DNA from: Candidatus Gastranaerophilales bacterium
GTDB taxonomy: Bacteria > Cyanobacteriota > Vampirovibrionia > Gastranaerophilales > Gastranaerophilaceae
Assembly (NCBI GenBank): GCA_021205645.1
Contig: JAJPXE010000209.1
Location: 1-6,179 of the forward strand
Direction: 5' to 3'
DNA: 6,179 nucleotides
Shown in pieces: positions 1-5,850 of the stretch (positions within the stretch are counted from its first letter, which is position 1; each line of letters opens with the position of its first letter). Position numbers and translations under genes: made by a program. The notes under the pieces are model-generated. The model was not told the DNA's origin. It saw only the letters and a list, made by a program, of their open reading frames with translations, and did not search any database.

Positions 1-127
1 TTGCGGGAGCGGGTGCAACAGCGAAGCAGTTGCACTGTCCGCTTCGCTTGCGAAGCCCATAAGCTCATTTCCGCTAGAGAGGGCAGAATTTCTTTGCGAA
101 CGGAAGCGGCAGACTGTGTCTGCTCCG

Positions 128-186
128 CTTGCGGGAGCGGCAGTGGGAACTGGTTCCCACCCGCTCCGCACACCCGCTGCCGCAAG
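128..186. repeat. Compound hairpin
   Basis: The outer arms cttgcgg (128-134) and ccgcaag (180-186) enclose gagcgg (135-140) with ccgctc (161-166) and a central 7-bp stem, tgggaac (144-150) with gttccca (153-159). The right side has extra unpaired bases at 167-176. It overlaps by three bases the preceding 104-130 hairpin, so the two are alternatives or share an edge. No T-run follows on either strand, so it is not a standard terminator. Confidence 0.55.
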
Positions 187-204
187 TGAGCTTAGAAATT
201 TGGA

Positions 205-304
205 TGAGGTGATAGCCGTATTTGCCCTCTCCGTCCGGAGAGGGCAGAAAATCGACTTGAGGCAGATTGCCGAAAGTCTGATTTTCGGGTGAGGTGATAC
301 CCGT
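205..304. repeat. 15-bp direct repeat flanking two hairpins
   Basis: The 15-mer tgaggtgatagccgt at 205-219 recurs at 290-304 as tgaggtgatacccgt, with one mismatch and an 85-base period. Between the copies lie a perfect 11-bp palindrome with a 2-base centre (223-233/236-246) and a second 11-bp stem with one bulge (247-257/275-286). The arrangement looks like one or two units of a dispersed intergenic repeat. Whether it is mobile cannot be told from one locus. Confidence 0.5.
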
Positions 305-365
305 GCGCGATGTAATTGCATCCTCCCCTTTCGGAGACTGTACTGCACAGCAGCACCCGCTCCGC

Positions 366-391
366 TCCCCTCCCCACAAAGGGCGAGGGGA
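366..391. repeat. GC-rich hairpin downstream of uvrB
   Basis: tcccctc (366-372) pairs with gagggga (385-391), and ccc (373-375) with ggg (381-383), leaving one bulged C at 384 and loop acaaa. It lies about 75 bases past the uvrB stop. Reading in the uvrB direction no T-run follows, so it is a weak candidate for rho-independent termination. It may instead be a transcript-end-protecting palindrome of the repeat cluster. Confidence 0.45.
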
Positions 392-465
392 AGAATGTTT
401 CGGATATAGTAATACCCTTACAAACTCCTGAACATAATACATTTACCCCTTAACCTTTCAATACA

Positions 466-2451
466 TCAGCGGCTCATCTCACGCAGTTTCTTCAGCTGGT
501 CGCGTATCTCCGCCGCACGTTCAAAATCTAATAATTTTGCAGCTTTATGCATATCATTTTCCAGCTTGTCAATAAGTTTCGGCAGACTCTTTTTGTCAAT
601 GCCCATCTCAACCATTTCTTCCGCAACAATATCCTCAAAACTCCGGTAACTCTCCACCAACGATAACAAATTGTTCTCAACGGGTTTCTTGATTGTTTGA
701 GGTATTATCCCGTATTTTCTGTTGTGTGTAATTTGTACCTTACGGCGTCTTTCGGTTTCGTCAATAGCTCTCTGCATCGACTCCGTTACCTTATCGGCAT
801 ACATTATAACCTCACCGCAGGAATTTCTTGCCGCACGACCGATTGTCTGAATTAAACTCGTTTCCGAACGTAAAAAACCCTCTTTGTCTGCATCGGTTAT
901 TGCAACAAGAGAAACTTCCGGTATGTCCAGACCCTCTCGTAACAGGTTTACACCAATCAGCACATCAAATTCACCGAGCCTTAAATCACGTAATATCTCA
1001 ACTCTTTCCATTGATTTAACTTCACTGTGAAGATAACGCACCCTTATACCCTCCTGTAGAAAATAATCACACAGATCCTCTGCCATTCGTTTGGTTAATG
1101 TTGTAATAAGAACTCTTTCATTTTTATTTGCACGCTTTTCTATCTCACTGATTAAATCAGGTATCTGACTGTCAATCGGTCTGATATGGATTTTAGGATC
1201 AACAAGCCCTGTAGGACGAATAATCTGCTCGACTGTTTGTGACGAAGTTGATAATTCAAATTCCGACGGCGTTGCGGAAATATAAATTTTTTGTCCTACT
1301 TTTGCAAAAAACTCATCATTGTTAAGCGGTCTGTTATCTTTTGCACAGGGTAAACGGAACCCGTAGTTAACAAGAGTGTCTTTTCTTGCCCTGTCACCGT
1401 GATACATCCCTTTGAGTTGAGGCAAAGTTACGTGCGACTCGTCAATAACGGTCAAAAAATCACCCCTGAAATAATCCAGCAACGTTGCGGGCGGACTGCC
1501 GGCAGGCCTGCGCTCTATTATTCTGGAATAATTTTCTATTCCCGAACAATAACCCATCTCTTTTATCATTTCTATGTCATACTTTACACGCTGTTCCAAA
1601 CGTTGAGCCTCTAAAATTTTGTTCTCGTTGTATAATTCACTCAGCCGGTTTTGAAGCTCTGTCCGTATCATTGCAATTGTTTCTTCTTCGTTTTCATCAT
1701 AAGTCAGATAATGTACGGCAGGATAAATGATAATCCTTTCCGGCATGTCAACTATCTCACCTGATACGGGATCAATTTTAACAATCTTTTCTATCTCATC
1801 TCCAAACATGCAAATCCTTGTTACAACTTTTTCATAAGCCGGCATTAGTTCAACAACGTCGCCTCTTGCCCTGAATGTTGAATGTTCAAGCACCAAATCA
1901 TTGCGTTTATATTGAACGCTTACAAGATGTTTTAATAATTCATCTCTGTCAATTTCATCGCCTGTATTCAGTTCAACCGAACCTTTAAAATAATTCTCAG
2001 GCAAACCTAAACCGTAAATACAACTAACAGAAGCAACTATAATAACATCGCTGCGCTCATAAAGACTCCTCGTTGTATTATGACGCAGTCTGTCTATTTC
2101 TTCGTTTATACTTGCAGATTTCTCGATATATGTATCTGTTCTCGGAATATACGCCTCAGGCTGATAATAATCGTAATAACTGATGAAATATTCAACCGCA
2201 TTGTCGGGAAAAAGCTCTTTAAACTCGTTATATAACTGGGCCGCAAGAGTTTTGTTATGAGCTATAATCAATGTCGGTTTCTGAATTTTTTCAATAACAT
2301 TTGCAATGGTAAAAGTTTTTCCGGAGCCTGTAATCCCGAGCAGAGTCTGGCTGTCATAGCCTTTATTTATACCGTCAACCAGTTGTTTTATAGCTTCCGG
2401 CTGATCGCCTGCCGGCGAATATTTCGCATTTATTTTGAACATTCTCTCCAT
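466..2451 (-). CDS. uvrB: UvrABC system protein B (excinuclease ABC subunit B)
   Basis: UvrB is the cytosolic damage-verification ATPase of nucleotide excision repair. UvrA loads it at the lesion and UvrC is then recruited to cut. From the ATG at 2451 the product is 661 residues, a normal full length. Visible motifs: Walker A GITGSGKT at 39-46; the strand-separating beta-hairpin SYYDYYQPEAYIP at 91-103 with its tyrosines; Walker B DESH at 337-340; ISATP at 391-395; motif V around GVNLLREGLDIPE at 500-512; motif VI QTIGRAARN at 535-543; and a C-terminal UVR domain at about 626-661 that contacts UvrC. All catalytic motifs look intact. The frame also opens with TTG at 2466, but that codon abuts the promoter -10 box and has no RBS. 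Starting at 2451 puts Phe5 and GDQP (15-18) at the spacing usual for UvrB. ATG 2442, with GGAG just upstream, is a second option. No uvrA or uvrC is present here. Confidence 0.97.
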   Translation of the reverse strand: MERMFKINAKYSPAGDQPEAIKQLVDGINKGYDSQTLLGITGSGKTFTIANVIEKIQKPTLIIAHNKTLAAQLYNEFKELFPDNAVEYFISYYDYYQPEAYIPRTDTYIEKSASINEEIDRLRHNTTRSLYERSDVIIVASVSCIYGLGLPENYFKGSVELNTGDEIDRDELLKHLVSVQYKRNDLVLEHSTFRARGDVVELMPAYEKVVTRICMFGDEIEKIVKIDPVSGEIVDMPERIIIYPAVHYLTYDENEEETIAMIRTELQNRLSELYNENKILEAQRLEQRVKYDIEMIKEMGYCSGIENYSRIIERRPAGSPPATLLDYFRGDFLTVIDESHVTLPQLKGMYHGDRARKDTLVNYGFRLPCAKDNRPLNNDEFFAKVGQKIYISATPSEFELSTSSQTVEQIIRPTGLVDPKIHIRPIDSQIPDLISEIEKRANKNERVLITTLTKRMAEDLCDYFLQEGIRVRYLHSEVKSMERVEILRDLRLGEFDVLIGVNLLREGLDIPEVSLVAITDADKEGFLRSETSLIQTIGRAARNSCGEVIMYADKVTESMQRAIDETERRRKVQITHNRKYGIIPQTIKKPVENNLLSLVESYRSFEDIVAEEMVEMGIDKKSLPKLIDKLENDMHKAAKLLDFERAAEIRDQLKKLREMSR

Positions 2452-2457
2452 AACAAG

Positions 2458-2485
2458 ATTATACAACAGGAATGTTTTTTGTCAG
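2458..2485 (-). promoter_or_regulatory. Near-consensus promoter of uvrB
   Basis: Read on the minus strand, CTGACA (2485-2480, five of six matches to TTGACA) is followed by 16 bases and a perfect TATAAT (2463-2458). The predicted transcription start, about seven bases past the -10 box, falls on the A of the ATG at 2451, so the mRNA would be leaderless or nearly so. uvrB can thus be transcribed independently of the upstream diguanylate cyclase gene. Start mapping is inferred from spacing only. Confidence 0.75.
2465..2476. promoter_or_regulatory. Possible operator: AACA-N4-TGTT inverted repeat
   Basis: aaca (2465-2468), ggaa, tgtt (2473-2476) form a perfect 4+4 inverted repeat lying wholly in the spacer between the uvrB -35 and -10 boxes, where a bound repressor would block RNA polymerase. 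uvrB is commonly under LexA control, and the half-site spacing resembles the Gram-positive GAAC-N4-GTTC box, but the outer bases do not match that consensus. A short palindrome like this can occur by chance. Confidence 0.2.
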
Positions 2486-2556
2486 CAAGCAGCAGCATAC
2501 AACAATTTTATTTCTTACTATATACATCTGTATCAGTAATGAAAAAGTTGTATATT

Positions 2557-4452
2557 TTACACCTCAACATCATTTGCCAGAATAGAAATAAATTCTTCCG
2601 CAATTTTGGAATTCCATTTGATATCAATATTATCCCGTATAATCTGAATGGCTTCTTCTTTAGTTTTGGCTTTTCTGTATGGTCTTGGCTCAATCAATGC
2701 AAAATACGCATCAATAATCAACACCATTTGCGAACAAAGCGGGATATTCTGTCCCGAACGGTTATCAGGGTATCCCGTGCCGTCCCAGTTTTCGTGGTGA
2801 TGTTCTATTATCGGTATAATATCCTGTACGATTGAAATCGGTTTCAAAATCTCTTTTGCCGCAATAATCGGATGCGTTTTAATAATATTCGTTTCTTCAT
2901 CAGTTAACGGAGTGCGTTTTTGAAGTATTTCTTTTGGAAGCATCATATTGCCGATGTCATATAACAAAATGGCAACTTTTAACTTGTCGGTATCTTCTTT
3001 TGAAAGCTCAAACCGTTTTGCAAGCGAGTTTGCAGCAATAATCTTGTTTTTTGCCGAGCCTTTGCGGTGGTTAGGATTATACAAAGCGGACAACATATCC
3101 GATACCGTGTATAAAGCATCATGGTCGAGTGATAATTTGTCCAGCATTTTATTCATGTGTTCCGAAACGGATTTATCAATCGGCATTTTTTTGTTTTTGA
3201 GTATTTCAACAAACGAGCTGATAGCGATATCCTGCCACGATTCAAGTTCTTCAGGATTTGCAAGCGTAACCCTATTTCTGCCGTTCTTTTTTGATGAATA
3301 CATTGCCTGATCTGTTAGCTCCATAAGCTCGTTCAGGTTGTCGGAATGTTCGCCGAAAGTTGCAACACCGATACTGGCAGTAATATGCCCGATTACATCA
3401 ATATTAACATCAGCAATTGCTTTACGTATTCTCTCTGCCGCAACTAATCCGCCTTTATGCTCTACCCCCGGTAAAAGCAGATTAAATTCCTCACCGCCCA
3501 TTCGGGCTGCGGTATCTATTGAACGTGCATTCGTCTTTAAAACTTCCGCTACCGATTTTATCGCAATGTCACCGCAGGAATGACCGAATTTGTCGTTTAT
3601 TTGTTTTAGATGATCTAAATCAAGCCCTATTACAGTAAATTTTTGCCCCTGTCTTTGCGACCTTAGCACTTCTTTTTGTGCTTCTTCTTCAAAATACCGG
3701 CGATTATTCAATCCCGTAAGACCGTCAGTTATCGCCTGTGATTTAACCGTCTGGAATAAATTTGCTATTGTTATTGCTAATTCAATCTGTTTTGAAAACA
3801 GTTTGAGAAAATTTAGCTCTGTCTCAGTTGCTTCCGGTCTTTCAGACAGAACAATCAGTGAACCGAAATGCAAACCGTTACTCTTTAAAGGTATCAGCAA
3901 ATATGACGACAGTGAAGTTGTATTACAAATCTTGCTCACACTCTTTTCCGGCAAGTCCATAAATACAATGTTCATGGCATCGTATATATCTCTACTCTGA
4001 TAAATTTTGTTGTTGAGTATATGATATTCAATATCATCATCCTGAAACCAGTTCAAACGTACATCATATAAAGATCTTCCGATAATAGAAGTAATATCGT
4101 CAGCAAAATCGCATTTTGAATCGGCAAGAATTTCCAGATAAGCTCCCTTGTTGTCAATTTTTTTTTGAATAATACAGCTAAACAGATATCCTAACTCCCC
4201 TTGCAGGCTGTTAACAATTGAATCAAGAACATTCGCAAGCGGCTGTGATGAGTTCATCATTTCCCAGATATGCTGAACCGTAACCAATCTCCGATTTGCA
4301 ACTTCTAATTCCGCTGTTCGCTCTTTTATCTCTGCTTCAAGCTGGATATTCTTTTCATAAACCTCCATAAAATCACGACGTGTCGTATAAATATTACTCT
4401 CCACTGCATCAAGCTGATTTTTGAAGTTATTTATCTTGTCCCAGAAACCCAT
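2557..4452 (-). CDS. GAF-GGDEF diguanylate cyclase with degenerate HD-GYP-like domain
   Basis: This 631-residue, probably cytosolic protein likely makes cyclic di-GMP from two GTP. No signal peptide or membrane segment is seen. Order: a charged helical, probably coiled-coil start (about 1-60); a GAF-like sensor region (about 68-232); GGDEF (about 237-400) with DGLTGL at 243-248, GLDLDHLKQIND at 276-287 and active-site GGEEF at 319-323; a linker (about 400-465); and an HD-GYP-like C-terminus (about 466-625). RSID at 310-313 fits the RxxD inhibitory site, so product feedback is expected. The C-terminal half keeps HP (527-528), HHENWDGTGYP (552-562) and RPYR (590-593). The HD pair, however, is Tyr498-Asp499, the following Lys is Asn502, the first metal His is absent near 466-470, and the usual DxxDAL segment reads DAYFAL at 581-586. 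I infer that phosphodiesterase activity is lost and that this half may bind ligand or serve as scaffold. The ATG at 4452 is preceded by GAGG at six bases. Confidence 0.9.
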   Translation of the reverse strand: MGFWDKINNFKNQLDAVESNIYTTRRDFMEVYEKNIQLEAEIKERTAELEVANRRLVTVQHIWEMMNSSQPLANVLDSIVNSLQGELGYLFSCIIQKKIDNKGAYLEILADSKCDFADDITSIIGRSLYDVRLNWFQDDDIEYHILNNKIYQSRDIYDAMNIVFMDLPEKSVSKICNTTSLSSYLLIPLKSNGLHFGSLIVLSERPEATETELNFLKLFSKQIELAITIANLFQTVKSQAITDGLTGLNNRRYFEEEAQKEVLRSQRQGQKFTVIGLDLDHLKQINDKFGHSCGDIAIKSVAEVLKTNARSIDTAARMGGEEFNLLLPGVEHKGGLVAAERIRKAIADVNIDVIGHITASIGVATFGEHSDNLNELMELTDQAMYSSKKNGRNRVTLANPEELESWQDIAISSFVEILKNKKMPIDKSVSEHMNKMLDKLSLDHDALYTVSDMLSALYNPNHRKGSAKNKIIAANSLAKRFELSKEDTDKLKVAILLYDIGNMMLPKEILQKRTPLTDEETNIIKTHPIIAAKEILKPISIVQDIIPIIEHHHENWDGTGYPDNRSGQNIPLCSQMVLIIDAYFALIEPRPYRKAKTKEEAIQIIRDNIDIKWNSKIAEEFISILANDVEV

Positions 4453-4458
4453 TCATTT

Positions 4459-4462
4459 CCTC
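4459..4462 (-). promoter_or_regulatory. Ribosome binding site of the diguanylate cyclase gene
   Basis: GAGG on the minus strand (top strand cctc) lies six bases before the ATG at 4452. Another ATG at 4456 is out of frame with the protein, so this site supports 4452 as the start. Confidence 0.7.
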
Positions 4463-4481
4463 GTTCTCTTCTAATGTGTTA

Positions 4482-4513
4482 ATTATACTACATCAAATAA
4501 AATATTACATCAA
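4482..4513 (-). promoter_or_regulatory. Promoter of the diguanylate cyclase gene
   Basis: A perfect TATAAT lies on the minus strand (4487-4482), about 30 bases before the ATG. The best -35 candidate is TTGATG (4513-4508), but the 20-base spacer is longer than usual, so the site may be weak or depend on an activator. A start about seven bases past the -10 box would give a leader of roughly 20-25 bases that includes the GAGG site. Confidence 0.5.
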
Positions 4514-4549
4514 TTTGTTTGGGGAAATCCGGCATTTTTCGTATTTACA

Positions 4550-4576
4550 TTTACTTTAATTTATTTTTTGTATACT
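4550..4576 (+). promoter_or_regulatory. Candidate promoter for the kinase-rqcP pair
   Basis: TTTACT (4550-4555), 15 bases and TATACT (4571-4576) form a weak plus-strand promoter; TATGAT at 4580-4585 is an alternative -10 box. Transcription would start just before or at the left end of the foldback element at 4591. With the element and one copy of its flanking repeat removed, this promoter would give a normal leader of about 27 bases before the kinase ATG. That supports it as the ancestral promoter, but the -35 match is poor. Confidence 0.3.
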
Positions 4577-4590
4577 ATTTATGATATACA

Positions 4591-4627
4591 GAGTTTGCGG
4601 AAAAATTAAAATTTTTCTCGCAAACTC
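4591..4627. repeat. Left-end hairpin of the foldback element
   Basis: gagtttgcg (4591-4599) pairs with cgcaaactc (4619-4627), and gaaaaatt (4600-4607) with aatttttc (4610-4617). That gives 17 base pairs with one bulged T (4618) and a 2-base centre. The 5' arm is also the left terminal inverted repeat, so local and end-to-end pairing compete. Confidence 0.8.
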
Positions 4628-4812
4628 ACGGGAACGGTGTCGATGCAGGTTGTGTGCGTCTTGAAATTCCTCCACGCTCACCGAGTTTCGCCCTAAAGCC
4701 TATGGCTTAGCAGGCTCAATCGGTTCGCTATCCGGACTACACTTCGTTTTGTCCGTCCGGAATTTCACTATCCCACGTACAACCTACATCTCACACACCT
4801 TAAGTCGGGTTT

Positions 4813-4849
4813 GAAAAATCTCAAAAAATTGTCATTTTTTGGATTTTTC
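4813..4849 (+). repeat. Right-end hairpin in the kinase leader
   Basis: gaaaaatc (4813-4820) pairs with gatttttc (4842-4849), and caaaaaat (4822-4829) with attttttg (4834-4841). That gives 16 base pairs with one bulged T (4821) and loop tgtc. It ends 32 bases before the kinase ATG. It is AT-rich and its T-runs lie within the stem, so it is not a classical terminator, but it would form in any transcript entering the kinase gene from upstream. Confidence 0.75.
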
Positions 4850-4868
4850 CGCACCCTCTACAGAAAAT

Positions 4869-4875
4869 TAAGGAG
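4869..4875 (+). promoter_or_regulatory. Ribosome binding site of the ROK kinase
   Basis: taaggag lies six bases before the ATG at 4882, a good Shine-Dalgarno match that fixes the start. It sits 10 bases outside the right end of the foldback element, so the insertion left it intact. Confidence 0.85.
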
Positions 4876-4881
4876 AAACAG

Positions 4882-5829
4882 ATGAGTAATCGAATAGGTA
4901 TTGATGTAGGCGGAACAAATGTTAAAATAGCACTGGTCAACGAAAAGGGAAGTATAATATATTCCAATTCAATCCCGACCCATGCGGAAATGGGTTATGA
5001 ATATACTATAAATAATATGAAAGAAGCTGTCCTGGAATTGCTAAAAGAAACAAAAACGGCCGCAAAAGATATAGAGGGAATGGGTTTTGGTTTTCCGGGA
5101 CAAATTGATTGTCAAAAAGGTATTGTAAGGCTTGCGCCGAATATTCCGGGCTGGGTAGAGGTACCTATTGCGGAAATAATGGAAAAAGAATTTAAGATAC
5201 CGACAAGAGTTGATAATGATGTAAGATGTGCGGCACTCGGGGAATTGAATTTTGGTGCAGGTATCGGCTGCGAGAACCTGATTTGTATAACGGTTGGAAC
5301 CGGTATTGGTTCGGGTCTTATAATAAACGGAAAACTTGTAAGAGGTGCAAGTAATGCAGCGGGAGAAATCGGGCATATCAAACTTGATATTACCGGCGGT
5401 CCTTTATGCGGCTGCGGTGACAGAGGCTGTTTAGAGGCATTTGCATCAGGTCCGAGCATAGTTGCTATGGCAGAGGAATACATTAAGGGTGGTAAATCAA
5501 CTAAATACAGAGAACTTGCAAACCCTGATATAACACCTTATATTGTTTCTGAAGCGGCAAAACAGGGAGATCCTGTTGCAAAACAGATTTTTACCATCAT
5601 CGGAGAATATATTGGTGTAGGTTTAGCAAGTGTTGTCAATCTTCTTAATCCCGAAAAGATTATTGTAGGCGGCGGAGTTGCTGCGGCTGGCGATATCCTG
5701 ATGACTCCGATAAAAGAAACTCTGGTAGAACGTGCTATGCCTATAGCTGCCTCTACCGTTCAGGTTGTTCCGGCTCAACTTGGTAATACAGCAGGTGTCA
5801 TCGGGGCAAGTTTATTGATTAAATCGTAG
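4882..5829 (+). CDS. ROK-family sugar kinase, probable glucokinase
   Basis: The product probably phosphorylates glucose, or a related hexose, to the 6-phosphate with ATP at the entry to glycolysis in the cytosol. It is 315 residues, normal for a single-domain ROK kinase without the N-terminal DNA-binding domain of ROK repressors. Visible motifs: phosphate-binding DVGGTNVK at 8-15; VDND at 110-113, whose final Asp is the expected catalytic base; GTGIGSGLIING at 139-150; GEIGH at 161-165; and the ROK zinc motif CGCGDRGCLE at 176-185 (Cys176, Cys178, Cys183, with His165 as the fourth ligand). The adenosine-side segment IVGGGV is at 261-266. Every expected catalytic and zinc residue is present. 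Substrate choice between glucose, ManNAc, fructose and allose cannot be fixed from motifs, so no symbol is given; glk or glcK would fit a glucokinase. It is followed after 21 bases by rqcP, probably cotranscribed. Confidence 0.93.
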   Translation: MSNRIGIDVGGTNVKIALVNEKGSIIYSNSIPTHAEMGYEYTINNMKEAVLELLKETKTAAKDIEGMGFGFPGQIDCQKGIVRLAPNIPGWVEVPIAEIMEKEFKIPTRVDNDVRCAALGELNFGAGIGCENLICITVGTGIGSGLIINGKLVRGASNAAGEIGHIKLDITGGPLCGCGDRGCLEAFASGPSIVAMAEEYIKGGKSTKYRELANPDITPYIVSEAAKQGDPVAKQIFTIIGEYIGVGLASVVNLLNPEKIIVGGGVAAAGDILMTPIKETLVERAMPIAASTVQVVPAQLGNTAGVIGASLLIKS

Positions 5830-5850
5830 TTTAACGGGCATTAAATATAA

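Larger units (their letters stand above)
1..391. repeat. GC-rich intergenic palindrome cluster (REP/BIME-like)
   Basis: This stretch has no credible gene. It is much richer in G+C than the flanking genes (43 of 60 bases at 121-180 by hand count) and is almost continuously self-complementary. Hairpin arms seen directly: 13-19/29-35 (7 bp), 41-46/51-56 (6 bp), 104-109 plus 110-114 with 118-122 plus 125-130 (11 bp, 2-nt bulge), 128-134/180-186 enclosing 144-150/153-159, 223-233/236-246 (11 bp), 247-257/275-286 (11 bp, one bulge), and 366-375/381-391. An 8-bp pair, 60-67 with 187-194, closes a multibranched unit. Direct repeats include ttgcgggagcgg at 1-12 and 129-140, and gagagggcagaa at 77-88 and 238-249. 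The first copy begins at base 1, so the cluster probably extends beyond the window. Identity as a known repeat family is inference. Confidence 0.6.
4591..4858. mobile_element. MITE-like foldback element, 268 bp, non-coding
   Basis: The left end, gagtttgcggaaaaat (4591-4606), matches the reverse complement of the right end, atttttccgcaccctc (4843-4858), at 14 of 16 positions. Further inverted blocks lie inside: ggtgt (4636-4640) with acacc (4795-4799); gatgcaggttgt (4642-4653) with acaacctacatc (4779-4790), one mismatch; and tgaaattcc (4662-4670) with ggaatttca (4759-4767), perfect. The whole unit can therefore fold back on itself around a central section at about 4671-4758. Each end also carries its own long hairpin. 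A TACA repeat flanks it. It contains no open reading frame of note and no transposase, so it would need one supplied in trans. It separates the divergent promoters from the kinase RBS. Alternatives are a structured leader RNA or a small RNA gene; only copy number in the genome can decide. Confidence 0.6.
4587..4864. repeat. Flanking direct repeat (putative target-site duplication)
   Basis: tacaga occurs at 4587-4592 and again at 4859-4864, bracketing the inverted-repeat element. If both element ends begin with GAG, the duplication proper is the 4-base TACA (4587-4590 and 4859-4862), and the further GA match is partly element sequence. A short repeat like this can be coincidental; it carries weight because it sits exactly at the ends of the terminal inverted repeats. 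Confidence 0.45.

Noticed and set aside
1..391. CRISPR array
   Set aside because: The repeats are short (12-15 bases), few and unevenly spaced, with hairpins rather than unique spacers between them, and there are no cas genes nearby.
74..442. 122-codon minus-strand frame, plus the overlapping 1-189 (+) and 192-377 (-) frames in the palindrome cluster
   Set aside because: They run through overlapping hairpins and repeats, give low-complexity Cys/Arg/Ser-rich products with no recognisable domain, and lack an RBS. Open frames in GC-rich repeats are expected by chance.
2464..2466. TTG as the uvrB start, adding five residues
   Set aside because: The codon abuts the TATAAT box, has no Shine-Dalgarno, and adds residues beyond the usual UvrB N-terminus.
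2520..2555. Inverted repeat atataca/tgtatat just after the diguanylate cyclase stop as a terminator
   Set aside because: The stem is only 7 AT base pairs with a 22-base loop and no T-run after it, too weak to call.
2257..2835. 192-codon plus-strand frame crossing the uvrB start and the end of the diguanylate cyclase gene
   Set aside because: It is antisense to two well-supported genes and their promoter, has Phe/Asn/Tyr-rich composition typical of a shadow frame, and shows no RBS or known domain.
4690..4740. Possible tRNA, suggested by a short aagcc-tat-ggctt stem and a ggttcg stretch
   Set aside because: No acceptor stem, D-arm or anticodon arm can be placed around them; the stretch is better explained as the centre of the foldback element.
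5112..5483. 123-codon minus-strand frame inside the ROK kinase, with a similar one at 5041-5376
   Set aside because: These are antisense shadows of a gene in which every catalytic and zinc motif is intact; there is no RBS and no family resemblance.
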